Below, piece after piece: positions 7,556 through 15,556 of a DNA stretch of 32,406 nucleotides (the stretch's first letter is position 1; each line of letters starts with the position of its first letter). The stretch spans positions 1-32,406 of the forward strand of contig JAKFVH010000052.1 in NCBI GenBank assembly GCA_021732285.1, in the 5' to 3' direction. Source of the stretch: Reyranella sp. (lineage in GTDB: Bacteria > Pseudomonadota > Alphaproteobacteria > Reyranellales > Reyranellaceae). The position numbers were made by a program, and so were the translations under genes. The notes beneath the pieces are model-generated. The model did no database searches and was not told the origin of the DNA. It worked only from the letters and a program-made list of their open reading frames with translations.

Positions 7556-8158
7556 ATGGCCGGCATGCGCACCTTCTTCTCCGTCCTGTCCGCCGCCGTC
7601 CTGGTCCTGCTCGCTGCCCTGCCGGCCAGCGCCCAGCAGGGAAGTATCGGCGTCCCGCAGATCGAGCAGTACTTCAATGGGATCCGCTCCCTGAAGGCGC
7701 GCTTCGTGCAGAGCAATCCCAACGGCTCGGTGGTGCAGGGGACGCTCTATGTGCGCCGCCCCGGCCGCATGCGCTTCGAATACGACGCGCCCTCGCAGCT
7801 CAAGATCGTGGCCGACGGCTGGCAGGTCACGATGTGGGACAATGCCACGCGCGACTTCGGCCAGTGGCCGATCGGCTGGACCGCCGCTTCGTTCCTGGTC
7901 AAGGATCCGTTTGTGCTGTCGGGCGACCTGCAGGTCGAGAAGCTCGAACGGGTCAACGGCATGCTGGAAGCGACCATGAGCCAGGCGCGCAAGCCGCAGG
8001 ACGGCAAGGTGATCGTCCGTCTTGCGGAAAACCCGTTGCTGCTGCGCGGCTGGACCATCATCGACAACCGCGGCAACCGCGTCACCGTTTCGCTGTCGGA
8101 GATGCAGACCGGCCTGCAGCTGGCCGATTCGCTGTTCAAGAACGAAAGCGGGCGCTGA
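7556..8158 (+). CDS. lolA: Outer-membrane lipoprotein carrier LolA-like protein
   Basis: A 200-residue periplasmic protein of the LolA family (COG2834), which carries lipoproteins from the inner to the outer membrane. It has a Sec signal peptide (MRTFFSVLSAAVLVLLAALP, cut after ASA, before QQG). LolA-type features follow: the YFNGIRSLKARFVQ helix, the QGTLYVRRPGRMRFEYDAP strand, and the C-terminal LADSLFKN. The length matches LolA. The start is the ATG at 7556, with GGAG seven bases upstream. In-frame codons further upstream (from 7484) run through the intergenic repeat. The protein is either the true LolA of the cell or a paralogue, and the neighbours do not decide this. Confidence 0.85.
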   Translation: MAGMRTFFSVLSAAVLVLLAALPASAQQGSIGVPQIEQYFNGIRSLKARFVQSNPNGSVVQGTLYVRRPGRMRFEYDAPSQLKIVADGWQVTMWDNATRDFGQWPIGWTAASFLVKDPFVLSGDLQVEKLERVNGMLEATMSQARKPQDGKVIVRLAENPLLLRGWTIIDNRGNRVTVSLSEMQTGLQLADSLFKNESGR

Positions 8159-8214
8159 CCGCCGGCTTCGCGCTATAACCCCCGCATGACGAGCGTGTGG
8201 GGGACAAAGCTGAC

Positions 8215-8745
8215 GTGAGCAAACTGATCGTGCGGGCCTCGACCGAGGCCGATGTGGCGCGCTGCGCCGAGATCTACGCCCATCATGTGCTGCACGGCAC
8301 GGCCTCCTTCGAGGTCGATCCGCCCGACCTTGCCGAGATGAAGCGCCGCCGCGCCGCCGTGCTCGACATCGGCCTGCCGCACCTGGTGGCCGAGCGCGAG
8401 GGCCGCGTCCTGGGCTACGCCTATGCCGGCAACTGGCGGCCGAGGCCGGCCTACAAGTTCTCGGTCGAGGATTCGATCTACATCGACCAGGACGCGGTCG
8501 GCCAGGGCGTCGGCAAGGCGCTGCTGCCCGTCCTGATCGAGCAGTGCACGGCGCTCGGCAAGCGCCAGATGGTGGCGGTGATCGGCGATTCGGCGCAGAC
8601 GCCGTCGATCCGGCTCCACGCCTCGTGCGGCTTCGCGATGGTGGGCGCGCTCACGAACATCGGCTTCAAGTTCGGCCGCTGGCTCGACAGCGTGCTGATG
8701 CAGCGCGAATTGGGCGTGGGCAGCACCAAACCGCCGCTTGCCTGA
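8215..8745 (+). CDS. GNAT N-acetyltransferase (phosphinothricin acetyltransferase-like)
   Basis: A 176-residue GNAT acetyltransferase of the PAT/Bar/YwnH-like branch. It has GTASFEVDPP near residue 25, YAYAGNWRPRPAYKFSVEDSIYI, and the acetyl-CoA loop GQGVGKALL. It transfers an acetyl group from acetyl-CoA to an amine, and family members acetylate phosphinothricin or methionine sulfone-like compounds. The substrate here is not proven. The start is the GTG at 8215 (MSKLIVRAS), with a G-rich site about 10 bases upstream. A GTG at 8197 would add six residues. The antitoxin promoter begins over its last codons. Confidence 0.85.
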   Translation: MSKLIVRASTEADVARCAEIYAHHVLHGTASFEVDPPDLAEMKRRRAAVLDIGLPHLVAEREGRVLGYAYAGNWRPRPAYKFSVEDSIYIDQDAVGQGVGKALLPVLIEQCTALGKRQMVAVIGDSAQTPSIRLHASCGFAMVGALTNIGFKFGRWLDSVLMQRELGVGSTKPPLA

Positions 8746-8791
8746 CAGCATCGCGATCCTATATAGACTAGTCAGATAACTAGTCAGGAGG
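8738..8791 (+). promoter_or_regulatory. Promoter and operator of the toxin-antitoxin operon
   Basis: TTGCCT (8738-8743) and TATATA (8760-8765) are separated by 16 bases and could be -35 and -10. Directly downstream, ACTAGTCAG occurs twice (8767-8775 and 8779-8787), and each copy contains the palindrome ACTAGT. The second copy overlaps the ribosome site AGGAGG (8786-8791). This is a typical layout for autorepression by a Phd/YefM antitoxin, which would cover both the promoter and the ribosome site. Confidence 0.6.
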
Positions 8792-8796
8792 CGTCC

Positions 8797-9054
8797 ATGA
8801 AGACTTGGCCCGTGCAAGACGCCAAGGCGCGTTTTAGCGAGATGCTCGATGCCTGCCTCAAGCAGGGACCGCAACTTGTGACGAAGCGCGGCAGCGAGGC
8901 GGCCGTGCTCGTGCCGATTGAGGAGTGGCGACGCCTTCATGGAGCGCCTGTGCGTACCCTTAAGGACCTGCTCTTGACGGACGAAGGTCGGGGCGAACTG
9001 AGGGTTCCGCCGCGCGGGCGACATCCTCGTAGGTCGGTGCCGCGCTTCGATTGA
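8797..9054 (+). CDS. Type II antitoxin, Phd/YefM family
   Basis: An 85-residue antitoxin. The N-terminal half is a Phd/YefM DNA-binding fold (WPVQDAKARFSEMLDACL...VTKRGSEAAVLVPIEEWRRL). The Arg/Pro-rich C-terminus (about 65-85) would wrap around and block the toxin. Phd antitoxins also repress their own operon, and a repeated ACTAGTCAG site overlaps this gene's promoter and ribosome site. AGGAGG lies 5 bases before the ATG. The stop TGA (9052-9054) is nine bases before the preferred toxin ATG, so translation is probably coupled. Confidence 0.9.
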   Translation: MKTWPVQDAKARFSEMLDACLKQGPQLVTKRGSEAAVLVPIEEWRRLHGAPVRTLKDLLLTDEGRGELRVPPRGRHPRRSVPRFD

Positions 9055-9062
9055 TCGTGGCA

Positions 9063-9482
9063 ATGTACCTGCTCGATACAAATGTCGTCTCTGAATTGCG
9101 GCGCGTTCGCCCGCATGGCGCGGTGCTGGCGTGGCTTCAGTCGGTCGATCACAGACTACTGCGCTTGTCGGCAGTGACCTTGGGGGAGATTCAGGCCGGC
9201 ATCGAGTTGACCAGAGATCAGGACCCGGGCCGGTCGGCAGAAATCGAACGATGGGCCGACGAAGTCGCGCGGACCTACGAAGTCCTTCCTATGGACACGG
9301 TCGTCTTTCGAGCGTGGGCAAGACTGATGCATGGCCGGTCGGATACGTTGGCGGACGATGCACGCATCGCGGCGACGGCCATGGTCCACAATCTGATCGT
9401 GGTGACCCGCAATGTGCGCGACTTCCACCCATTTGGCGTGCCAACTCTCAATCCGTTCAGCACCACTAGAGGCGAGCGATAG
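9063..9482 (+). CDS. Type II toxin, PIN-domain ribonuclease (VapC/FitB-like)
   Basis: A 139-residue PIN-domain toxin, a Mg2+-dependent RNase that usually cuts tRNA or rRNA when the antitoxin is lost. The acidic residues expected of a PIN active site are present: Asp5 in LLDTNVVSEL, Glu42 in LGEIQAGI, and Asp98/Asp99 in ADDARIAATA. TRNVRDFHPFGV is the typical C-terminal signature. The ATG at 9063 fits the family's MYLLDTN start. A GTG at 9057 and a TTG at 9051 (overlapping the antitoxin stop) are also in frame. The pair sits between two unrelated genes, and the acyl-CoA synthetase starts only 3 bases after the toxin stop. Confidence 0.9.
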   Translation: MYLLDTNVVSELRRVRPHGAVLAWLQSVDHRLLRLSAVTLGEIQAGIELTRDQDPGRSAEIERWADEVARTYEVLPMDTVVFRAWARLMHGRSDTLADDARIAATAMVHNLIVVTRNVRDFHPFGVPTLNPFSTTRGER

Positions 9483-9485
9483 ATC

Positions 9486-11021
9486 ATGCGCTTGATCGAT
9501 TACTTCGACCGCGGCGCCGATCTCTTTTCCGATCGTTACTGCCTGCACGACGGCACCCGTGGCTGGACCTACAAGGATGTGCGTGCGCAAACCCATCGCG
9601 TCGCCAACGGCCTGCTGGCGGCGGGCCTGAAGCGCGGCTCGAAGGCCGCGGTCTACAGCCCCAACCATGCTGCCGCCTATGCCTGCCTGCTGGGCATCGT
9701 GCGTGCGGGCGTCACCTGGGCGCCGGTCAATGCGCGTAATGCGCTGGAGGAGAACCTCTACATCCTCGGCAACACGGATGTGGAGTTCCTGTTCTACCAT
9801 TCGAGCTTCGAGGCCTCGCTTGGCCGCATCCGCGAGGCCTGTCCCAAGATCCGCGCCTTCGTCTGCCTCGACCTGCCGTCGTTCGACGACTGGCTGGCCC
9901 GGCAGAAGGAGACGGCGCCCGACCTCGGCGACGATCCCGAGGGCGTGGCGTTCCTCGCGAGCTCGGGCGGCACCACGGGCCGGCCCAAGGGCGTGCAGAT
10001 CACCAACCGCAACCTCGAGACCATGAATTCGATCTTCTGGGCCTGCATGCCCGTGAAGTCGCCGCCGGTCCATCTCATGGTGGCGCCGATGACGCATGCG
10101 GCGGGCGTCTGTTCCTTCCCGCTGCTGCCCTATGGCGGCACCAACATCTTCATGGGCACCGCCGATCCCGGCGCCATCCTGGCCGCGATCGAGACGCACA
10201 AGGTCACGCACATCTACATGCCGCCAACCTTGATCTACATGCTGCTCGCCCATCCCGACGTCACCAAGTACGACTACGGCTCGCTCGAGCACCTGGTCTA
10301 TGCCTCGGCGCCGATGTCGGTCGACAAGCTCGCTGAGGCGATAAAAGTGTTCGGGCCGGTGCTGACCCAGACCTACGGCCAGGCCGAGGCCTGCATGATC
10401 GCCACTTTCTTCTCGCCGCAGGACCATGTCGCGGCGCTGGAGAGCAACAAGCGGCACCGGCTGGCGAGCTGTGGCCGGGCCTCGCCCCTGATGCGGGTCG
10501 AGATCATGGACGACGAGGGCCATCTGCAGCCGCGCGGCCAACGCGGCGAGATCGTCCTGCGCGGCGGCTTGGTCATGTCGGGCTACTACAACAACGAGGC
10601 CGCCACGCGCGAAGCCTCGACCTTCGGCTGGCACCATACCGGGGACATCGGCGTTATCGACGAGGACGGCTTCGTCTACATCGTCGATCGCAAGAAGGAC
10701 ATGATCATCTCCGGCGGCTTCAACGTCTTCCCCAGCGAGGTCGAGCAGGTGCTGTGGAGCCATCCCGCGGTGCAGGACTGCGCGGTGATCGGCGTGCCCG
10801 ACGAGAAGTGGGGCGAGGCGGTGAAGGCCGTCGTCGAGCTCAAGCCGGGCGCGAAGGCTACTGCGGACGAGCTGATCCACCTCGCCAAGGACAAGCTCGG
10901 CGGCGTCAAGGCGCCGAAGTCGGTCGACTTCATCGCCGCCTTGCCGCGCAGCCCGGTCGGCAAGGTGCTGAAGAAGACTTTGCGGGAGCCCTACTGGGCA
11001 GGCCGCGCGCGCAAGATCTAG
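9486..11021 (+). CDS. Class I adenylate-forming acyl-CoA synthetase
   Basis: A 511-residue AMP-binding enzyme that activates a carboxylic acid with ATP and joins it to CoA. Motifs in order: the P-loop SSGGTTGRPKGV (159-170), the adenine-binding YGQAEA, GWHHTGDIGVID (with the Asp that binds ribose) and DRKKDMIISGGFNVFPSEVE (hinge and A8 motif). The catalytic lysine is in PRSPVGKVLKK (Lys493). The length is normal for fatty or aromatic acyl-CoA ligases. The acid used cannot be deduced. The downstream EamA transporter gene starts 12 bases after the stop, so the two may be co-transcribed. Confidence 0.92.
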   Translation: MRLIDYFDRGADLFSDRYCLHDGTRGWTYKDVRAQTHRVANGLLAAGLKRGSKAAVYSPNHAAAYACLLGIVRAGVTWAPVNARNALEENLYILGNTDVEFLFYHSSFEASLGRIREACPKIRAFVCLDLPSFDDWLARQKETAPDLGDDPEGVAFLASSGGTTGRPKGVQITNRNLETMNSIFWACMPVKSPPVHLMVAPMTHAAGVCSFPLLPYGGTNIFMGTADPGAILAAIETHKVTHIYMPPTLIYMLLAHPDVTKYDYGSLEHLVYASAPMSVDKLAEAIKVFGPVLTQTYGQAEACMIATFFSPQDHVAALESNKRHRLASCGRASPLMRVEIMDDEGHLQPRGQRGEIVLRGGLVMSGYYNNEAATREASTFGWHHTGDIGVIDEDGFVYIVDRKKDMIISGGFNVFPSEVEQVLWSHPAVQDCAVIGVPDEKWGEAVKAVVELKPGAKATADELIHLAKDKLGGVKAPKSVDFIAALPRSPVGKVLKKTLREPYWAGRARKI

Positions 11022-11033
11022 GGACAGAGGCAA

Positions 11034-11975
11034 GTGCACAGGCAGCTGCACGACTGGCTGCGACGCCTGCCGGCCAACGTGCAGGGCGCGCTGTGGCTGG
11101 TCGCCGGCGGCTTCATCTTCACCGCCACCAGCGCGATGATCCGGCTGCTGTCGACGCAGATCGAGAGCGTGCAGACGGCGTTCTTCCGCGCCGTCATCTC
11201 GGTGATCCTGCTGCTGCCCCTGATCGCCGCCGGCCGGGTCAAGCCGTTGCACTCCAAGCGTCTCGCCGGCCATTTCTGGCGCACCCTGATGGGCACCACC
11301 TCGATGGTGCTGGGCTTCTATGCCGTTTCCATGTTGCCGCTGGCCGATGCCACGGCGATCGCCTTCTCCCAGCCGATGTTCTCGGTCGTGGTGGCCGCCC
11401 TGATCGCGGGCGAAAAAGTGCGCTGGCGGCGCTGGAGCGCCACCATCGTCGGCTTCCTGGGCGTCCTGGTGATGGTCCAGCCGGGCCAGGGCAGCCTGCA
11501 GCTCGGCGCCCTGGTGGCGCTCGCCAACGCCGCCACGGTGGCGCTGTCGATCCTGCTGGTGAAGCGGCTGTCGGATTCCGAGACGCCATTGATGATCCTC
11601 ACGCAGTTCGCGCTCTTCTCGACGCTCTTGCTGGCGCCGCCCGCGATCTGGGTGTGGCGCTGGCCCGACTTCGCGGGCTGGGTGCTGGCGGTCGGCATCG
11701 CCTTGTCGGCCACGATCGGCCAGTACTTCTGGGTCCAGGCCTTCAAGGCCGGCGAGATGTCGGCGGTGGCGCCGTTCGAGTATCTGCGCCTGCCCTTCGC
11801 GGTGTTCGTGGGCTGGCTGATCTGGGGCGAGATGCCGGTGATCTGGACCTATGTCGGTGCCGCCATCGTCATCGCCTCGGCGCTCTATATCGCCCACCGC
11901 GAGGCCCAGCTCGCGCGCGAGCGCAAGCGCGCCGCGCTCGCCAACCCTCAGGAGATCAAGAAGCCTGGGTCTTGA
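11034..11975 (+). CDS. EamA/DMT family transporter
   Basis: A 313-residue inner-membrane protein with about ten hydrophobic segments in two repeated halves, as in EamA (drug/metabolite) exporters. Family marks include a first segment ending in SAMIRLL, FFRAVISVILLLPLIAAGR and VLVMVQPG near the end of the first half. AFKAGEMSAVAPFEYLRLPFA is typical of the second half. It probably exports small metabolites. The start is a GTG at 11034 with AGAGG a few bases upstream. Its last 20 bases overlap the end of the convergent YkvA-like gene. Confidence 0.88.
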   Translation: MHRQLHDWLRRLPANVQGALWLVAGGFIFTATSAMIRLLSTQIESVQTAFFRAVISVILLLPLIAAGRVKPLHSKRLAGHFWRTLMGTTSMVLGFYAVSMLPLADATAIAFSQPMFSVVVAALIAGEKVRWRRWSATIVGFLGVLVMVQPGQGSLQLGALVALANAATVALSILLVKRLSDSETPLMILTQFALFSTLLLAPPAIWVWRWPDFAGWVLAVGIALSATIGQYFWVQAFKAGEMSAVAPFEYLRLPFAVFVGWLIWGEMPVIWTYVGAAIVIASALYIAHREAQLARERKRAALANPQEIKKPGS

Positions 11976-12282
11976 GGAGCCAGTCGCGCGCCCTGGCGCG
12001 GTGCGCCTCGGTGATGTGCACGCGGGCCGCGGTGAAGGCTGCGATCATGATCGCGGCGTCGTCGGTGTAGCCCAGCCCCAGCAGGATGTCGGGGATGACG
12101 TCGAACGGCATGATGAAATAGGCGAGCGCGCCGAACAGGGTGGCGCGGATCGGCAACGGGGTCGCCGAATCGGTGGCGCAGTAGAAGGCCGCCACGGCGT
12201 CCTCCGTGAAGGGGACCTTACCCAGGGTCTGGCGGGCCTTTTGCCAGAAGCCCTGGCGGACCTCAGCCTCGGTCGTGCTCAT
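11956..12282 (-). CDS. YkvA family protein (DUF1232)
   Basis: A 108-residue protein of the YkvA/DUF1232 family, whose function is unknown. The family motif is clear: [20 protein letters not shown] followed by GYTDDAAI, a hydrophobic hairpin with conserved P-x-D-x-x-PD and GYTDD. It is probably membrane-associated. The start is the ATG at 12282 ([12 protein letters not shown]), with CAGG just upstream. An in-frame start at 12363 would run into the divergent SDR promoter. It is divergent from the SDR gene and overlaps the tail of the EamA gene. Confidence 0.85.
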   Translation of the reverse strand: MSTTEAEVRQGFWQKARQTLGKVPFTEDAVAAFYCATDSATPLPIRATLFGALAYFIMPFDVIPDILLGLGYTDDAAIMIAAFTAARVHITEAHRARARDWLLKTQAS

Positions 12283-12311
12283 GGCCTGAAAGGTTGGCAG
12301 TGTTGGCCGTC

Positions 12312-12340
12312 TTGGCAAGGGGGCGGGACCTGCATAAAAA
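12312..12340 (+). promoter_or_regulatory. Candidate promoter of the SDR gene
   Basis: TTGGCA (12312-12317) and TAAAAA (12335-12340) are 17 bases apart and lie in the 83-base divergent gap. The SDR ribosome site AAGGAG (12355-12360) follows five bases before the ATG. The match to sigma-70 consensus is moderate. Confidence 0.35.
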
Positions 12341-12365
12341 GGCGCCCGGACACCAAGGAGCACAA

Positions 12366-13127
12366 ATGAACGTCAAGGGGCAGGCTGCCATCGTCACCGG
12401 CGGCGCATCGGGTTTGGGCGGCGCCACCGCCTCGGCGCTGGCCGCGGCTGGCGCCAAGGTCGCACTCTTCGATCTGCAGGACGAGCTCGGCGCCGCCAAG
12501 GCCAAGGAGATCGGCGGCCTTTACGTGAAGACCAACGTTTCCGACGCGGCCAACACCGAGGCCTCGGTCAAGACCGTGGTCGAGAAGCTCGGCGCTCCGC
12601 GCGTGGTGGTGAACTGCGCCGGCATCGGCCGCGCCGCCCGCACCATCTCCAAGTCGGGCCCGCACGACCTCGCGATGTTCGCCCAGGTGATCCAGGTCAA
12701 CCTGATCGGCACCTTCAACGTCATCCGGCTGGCCTCGTGGGCGATGAGCCAGGCCGAGCCGATGGACGACGGCGAGCGCGGCGTCATCATCAACACCGCC
12801 TCGGTGGCGGCGTTCGACGGCCAGATCGGCCAGGCGGCCTACTCGGCCTCCAAGGGCGGCGTGGTCGGCATGACCCTGCCGATCGCGCGCGACCTCTCGA
12901 GCATCGGCATCCGCGTCTGCACCATCGCGCCCGGCCTGTTCCTGACGCCGATGATGATGGGCCTGTCGGCCGAGGCGCAGAAGAGCCTGGGTGCGCAGGT
13001 TCCGTTCCCGCCGCGGCTGGGCGATCCCAAGGAATACGCCCAGCTCGCCATGAGCATCGTCGAGAACCACATGCTGAACGGCGAGACCATCCGGCTCGAT
13101 GGCGCCATCCGCATGGCGCCGAGATAG
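12366..13127 (+). CDS. SDR family NAD(P)-dependent oxidoreductase (HSD10-like)
   Basis: A 253-residue short-chain dehydrogenase. It has the cofactor loop TGGASGLG (11-18), an Asp at 36 (FDLQD) that favours NAD over NADP, and NCAG (83-86). The catalytic Ser146, Tyr159 and Lys163 (YSASK) are present. The closest recognised type is 3-hydroxyacyl-CoA dehydrogenase type 2 / HSD10: the [15 protein letters not shown] and [13 protein letters not shown] endings are typical. It would oxidise 3-hydroxyacyl-CoA in fatty or branched-chain acyl breakdown. The start is the ATG at 12366 with AAGGAG five bases upstream. A small exported-protein gene follows 4 bases after the stop. Confidence 0.9.
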   Translation: MNVKGQAAIVTGGASGLGGATASALAAAGAKVALFDLQDELGAAKAKEIGGLYVKTNVSDAANTEASVKTVVEKLGAPRVVVNCAGIGRAARTISKSGPHDLAMFAQVIQVNLIGTFNVIRLASWAMSQAEPMDDGERGVIINTASVAAFDGQIGQAAYSASKGGVVGMTLPIARDLSSIGIRVCTIAPGLFLTPMMMGLSAEAQKSLGAQVPFPPRLGDPKEYAQLAMSIVENHMLNGETIRLDGAIRMAPR

Positions 13128-13131
13128 CGCC

Positions 13132-13500
13132 GTGAAGCTGGCGCGGATCCTGGCAGCGGGGGCGCTGCTCGCGCTGCTGTCGAGCCCGGCGCTGGCCGAG
13201 CCGCGCTGGCTTGCCTGCAAGTTCAACGACACCAGCGGCAAGCCGCAGACCTTCGTCATGGTGTTCGACGACTTGCGCGGCACCGCGGCGATGTTCGATG
13301 GCTACAGCCTGGTCGAGGGCACCAGCACCAGCATCAACTTCCAGTCGCTGCGCACCCGCTTCCCGCAGTTCAACGTCACCTACAACAGGAACGACGGGGC
13401 GCTCGCCGTATCGACGACGACGGGCAGCCTGGGCGGCATCATGACCGGCGATTGCCGCCGTTCGACGCCGCCGCCCGGCGCGCCGGCGCTGCCGCAGTAG
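13132..13500 (+). CDS. Exported protein of unknown function
   Basis: A 122-residue protein with a Sec signal peptide (VKLARILAAGALLALLSSP, cut after ALA, before EPRW). The mature part is small, rich in Thr/Ser/Gly, with two Cys (WLACKF and TGDCRR) that could form one disulfide. It ends in a Pro-rich tail. I recognise no family. The start is a GTG at 13132, four bases after the SDR stop, so it is probably translated from the same mRNA. It converges with the next gene with a 6-base gap. Confidence 0.7.
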   Translation: MKLARILAAGALLALLSSPALAEPRWLACKFNDTSGKPQTFVMVFDDLRGTAAMFDGYSLVEGTSTSINFQSLRTRFPQFNVTYNRNDGALAVSTTTGSLGGIMTGDCRRSTPPPGAPALPQ

Positions 13501-13506
13501 AACAGA

Positions 13507-14124
13507 CTAGTAGCCGAGGTCGGCGTTGCGCTCGCACCGGAGGTCGGCCACGCCGTTCTCCAGCGACTGCTGGCCGGGCGTGGTCTGGCCGTTGCAGGTG
13601 AAGCGGATGCGCAGCATCTTCGGATTGCGATCGGGCATGCCAAAGATGTAGGCCATCGCCGGCACCTGGCAGCGCGTCGAATCCTCGCCGCAGATGTCGC
13701 GCACCTGCTGGGTGACGTCGACGGTCGCGCCGGAACTGCCCGAGCCCCAGCTCGCTTCCAGGATGGAGATGGTGCGCGGCACGATCGGCGGGCCCGCGAT
13801 GCAATCCATGCGCACCTTGAGGCCGGTGATCACGACCTCCGACAGCACCTGGCGCTGCGGCTGGCAGGTCCAGATCACCGTCAGCCGCTTGTTCATGTCG
13901 GGCCGGGGATCGCCGTAGTTGGCTGAGTTGGCGAAGGCATCGCACGGGAAGCCGTTCGGGCAGGTGACCTTGCCGGTGACGTCGGCGCCCAGCCCGTCCT
14001 GCGGCAGGCCCCAATAGGCGCGCTTCAAGGCGGCCTGCGAATTCACCCTTGGCGGCCCGCTATAGCAGGCCACCGCCGTGGCGACGCACAGCATCACGAG
14101 ACAGAAAATACGGGCCAGGTTCAT
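13507..14124 (-). CDS. Cys-rich exported protein or lipoprotein of unknown function
   Basis: A 205-residue protein with a hydrophobic leader (MNLARIFCLVMLCVATAVAC). Cys20 could be a lipid-modified cysteine, although the AVAC lipobox is imperfect. The mature part has many cysteines (CPNGFPC, IWTC, RMDC, RDIC, TRC, RFTC, LRC), consistent with several disulfides in the periplasm. I recognise no family. The start is the ATG at 14124 directly after GGGGGAG. A longer in-frame start at 14181 would remove the clean leader. It lies 57 bases beyond the TSUP gene on the same strand, and a stem-loop lies between them. Confidence 0.72.
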   Translation of the reverse strand: MNLARIFCLVMLCVATAVACYSGPPRVNSQAALKRAYWGLPQDGLGADVTGKVTCPNGFPCDAFANSANYGDPRPDMNKRLTVIWTCQPQRQVLSEVVITGLKVRMDCIAGPPIVPRTISILEASWGSGSSGATVDVTQQVRDICGEDSTRCQVPAMAYIFGMPDRNPKMLRIRFTCNGQTTPGQQSLENGVADLRCERNADLGY

Positions 14125-14134
14125 GGCTCCCCCA

Positions 14135-14183
14135 AATTGCGCCGCCAACCTATCTGTGAGTTCTCCGCGTTGGCAATGCAATT
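14135..14183 (-). terminator. Imperfect stem-loop at the end of the chr operon
   Basis: Arms at 14135-14149 and 14169-14183 pair at 12 of 15 positions (AATTGC...GCCAAC against GTTGGC...GCAATT) around a 19-base loop. It begins at the TSUP stop codon. No long U-run follows, so it may be a terminator or an mRNA-stabilising hairpin rather than a classic intrinsic terminator. Confidence 0.4.
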
Positions 14184-14931
14184 AGTATGTCAAACGCATC
14201 AAAGGAGCAACCAAAGCCACACCGGCCAGGAGCAACAAACCGAGGACAATCTTGCGGAAGCCGGCCTCGTCGAGGCGGCCGTAGAGCCTGAGGCCGAGCC
14301 AGCTTCCGGCGAAGAGGGCCGGCAATCCAGCGAGGAAAAGGAGCAGGCTTGCGCGGTCGAAGCTGCCGGTGCCGCCCAGCCACACGAGACAGCCGGCAAA
14401 GATCGCAACGCCGACCGGCTGGAAGACGGCGCGCTGCTCGTCCCTGGGCCAGCCGCGCACGCTCGCCCAGATGGTCGGCAGGATGCCGGCAAGGCCGGTC
14501 GCGCCGCCGACGATTCCGCTCGCCACGCCGGCGGCGCCATCGGCCAGCGGCCCGGCATCGGCCATGGGCATCAGCTTCGGCCGCAACAGGCTGTACAGGC
14601 TGAAGGCGATGAGAACGACGCCGATCGCCGCGCGCATGTCCGCCGCCGGCAGCCAGCGCAGCAGCTCGATGCCGAGCGGGACGCCGAGCTGGCCGCCGAT
14701 CACCAGCGGCAACAGTCGTCTGCCGTCGAGGGCGCGTCGCAGCTTCCACACCGCGTAGCCTTGGACGATCAACCCGTAGCACACGATCAACGTGGCGACC
14801 TGCAGGGGTGTCAGGATGTGCAGCCAGATCGCCGCCGCGACCAGCCCGAAGGCGAAGCCCGCCACTCCGGCGACGAAGGCACCGAGGAAGGTCGCGATGA
14901 CGAACAGGGCAAGGAAGCTGGTATCAGCCAT
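14182..14931 (-). CDS. TSUP family sulfite/sulfur-compound exporter (TauE/SafE)
   Basis: A 249-residue inner-membrane protein with about eight hydrophobic segments and two TSUP-type repeats. It starts FLALFVIATFLGAFVAGVAG and has the mid-protein GIVGGATGLAGILPT motif. TauE/SafE proteins move sulfite, sulfonates or other organosulfur anions across the membrane. It is the last gene of the leftward chr operon, 3 bases after the exported protein. This fits a role in disposing of sulfur oxyanions, since chromate enters cells as a sulfate analogue and the island encodes rhodanese domains. The link is inference. Confidence 0.87.
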   Translation of the reverse strand: MADTSFLALFVIATFLGAFVAGVAGFAFGLVAAAIWLHILTPLQVATLIVCYGLIVQGYAVWKLRRALDGRRLLPLVIGGQLGVPLGIELLRWLPAADMRAAIGVVLIAFSLYSLLRPKLMPMADAGPLADGAAGVASGIVGGATGLAGILPTIWASVRGWPRDEQRAVFQPVGVAIFAGCLVWLGGTGSFDRASLLLFLAGLPALFAGSWLGLRLYGRLDEAGFRKIVLGLLLLAGVALVAPLMRLTY

Positions 14932-14934
14932 GCC

Positions 14935-15555
14935 TCACGGCTGAACCTGGAAGGTGAAGTCGTCGAAGGCGGTGACGCTGTCGGCCTTGGTCCAGACGCC
15001 GACGGCACCAGCGCCCGCGATGTGGCTGTCGCTCAGGTCGATGTAAGTCTTACCGTCCAACATCACCTTGATCTGCGGGCCGGCAAATTCCACGCGCAGC
15101 GTGTGCCAGGCATTGGCCGGCACGGGCGCGTCGACGTACTTGAGGGTCTGCCGCCGGCCGCGCTCGGTGTAGTAGAGCGAGACGTTGTTCTCGAGCGCAT
15201 TGGCGCGGGCGACATAGTAGTTGTCGCCGTCCTTCCAGCGCCACACCACGCCGCCCGCCTGGTCCTCGCGACCGGCAAGCGGCTTGAACTTCACCTCGAC
15301 GATTCCGTTCGTCACCGCCGTGCCCTGCTTGACGCACCAGGGGAACGGCGCCTTGCCGCTCTGTTTCAGGACGTTGGGGCTGCTCGGCGCGCCCGAATCG
15401 GCTTCGACCGTCCAGCTCGGCGTGCCGCCGCCGGTGCTGCCGCAGGTCCAGCCGGCGGGCGGCGCGCCCGGCCGGTCGGCGTCGAAGTTGGCGGTCTCGG
15501 CATGCGCGGTGGCGGCGGCCATCACCATCGCCGCCGCGCCGATGATCTTGGTCAT
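14935..15555 (-). CDS. Exported LamG/DUF1080-like protein in the chr operon
   Basis: A 206-residue protein with a Sec signal peptide (MTKIIGAAAMVMAAATAHA, then ETANFD). The mature part looks like a concanavalin-A-type jelly roll related to DUF1080/family-16-like domains. It has NFDADRPGAPPAGWTCG at the start, then VVWRWKDGDNYYVARANALENN, YVDAPVPANAWHTLRVEFAG, IKVMLDGKTYID and a closing VTAFDDFTFQ strand. Such domains bind or cut sugars, but no catalytic residue can be assigned. The start is the ATG at 15555, with GAAGGAG seven bases upstream and one base after the SOD stop. The gene is therefore tightly coupled to the SOD gene. Its role in oxyanion resistance is unknown. Confidence 0.8.
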   Translation of the reverse strand: MTKIIGAAAMVMAAATAHAETANFDADRPGAPPAGWTCGSTGGGTPSWTVEADSGAPSSPNVLKQSGKAPFPWCVKQGTAVTNGIVEVKFKPLAGREDQAGGVVWRWKDGDNYYVARANALENNVSLYYTERGRRQTLKYVDAPVPANAWHTLRVEFAGPQIKVMLDGKTYIDLSDSHIAGAGAVGVWTKADSVTAFDDFTFQVQP

Positions 15556-15556
15556 C

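Noticed and set aside
9156..11897. Open frame of 913 codons on the minus strand
   Set aside because: It lies antisense to the toxin, acyl-CoA synthetase and EamA genes, is rich in His, Asp, Arg and Gly, and has no domain.
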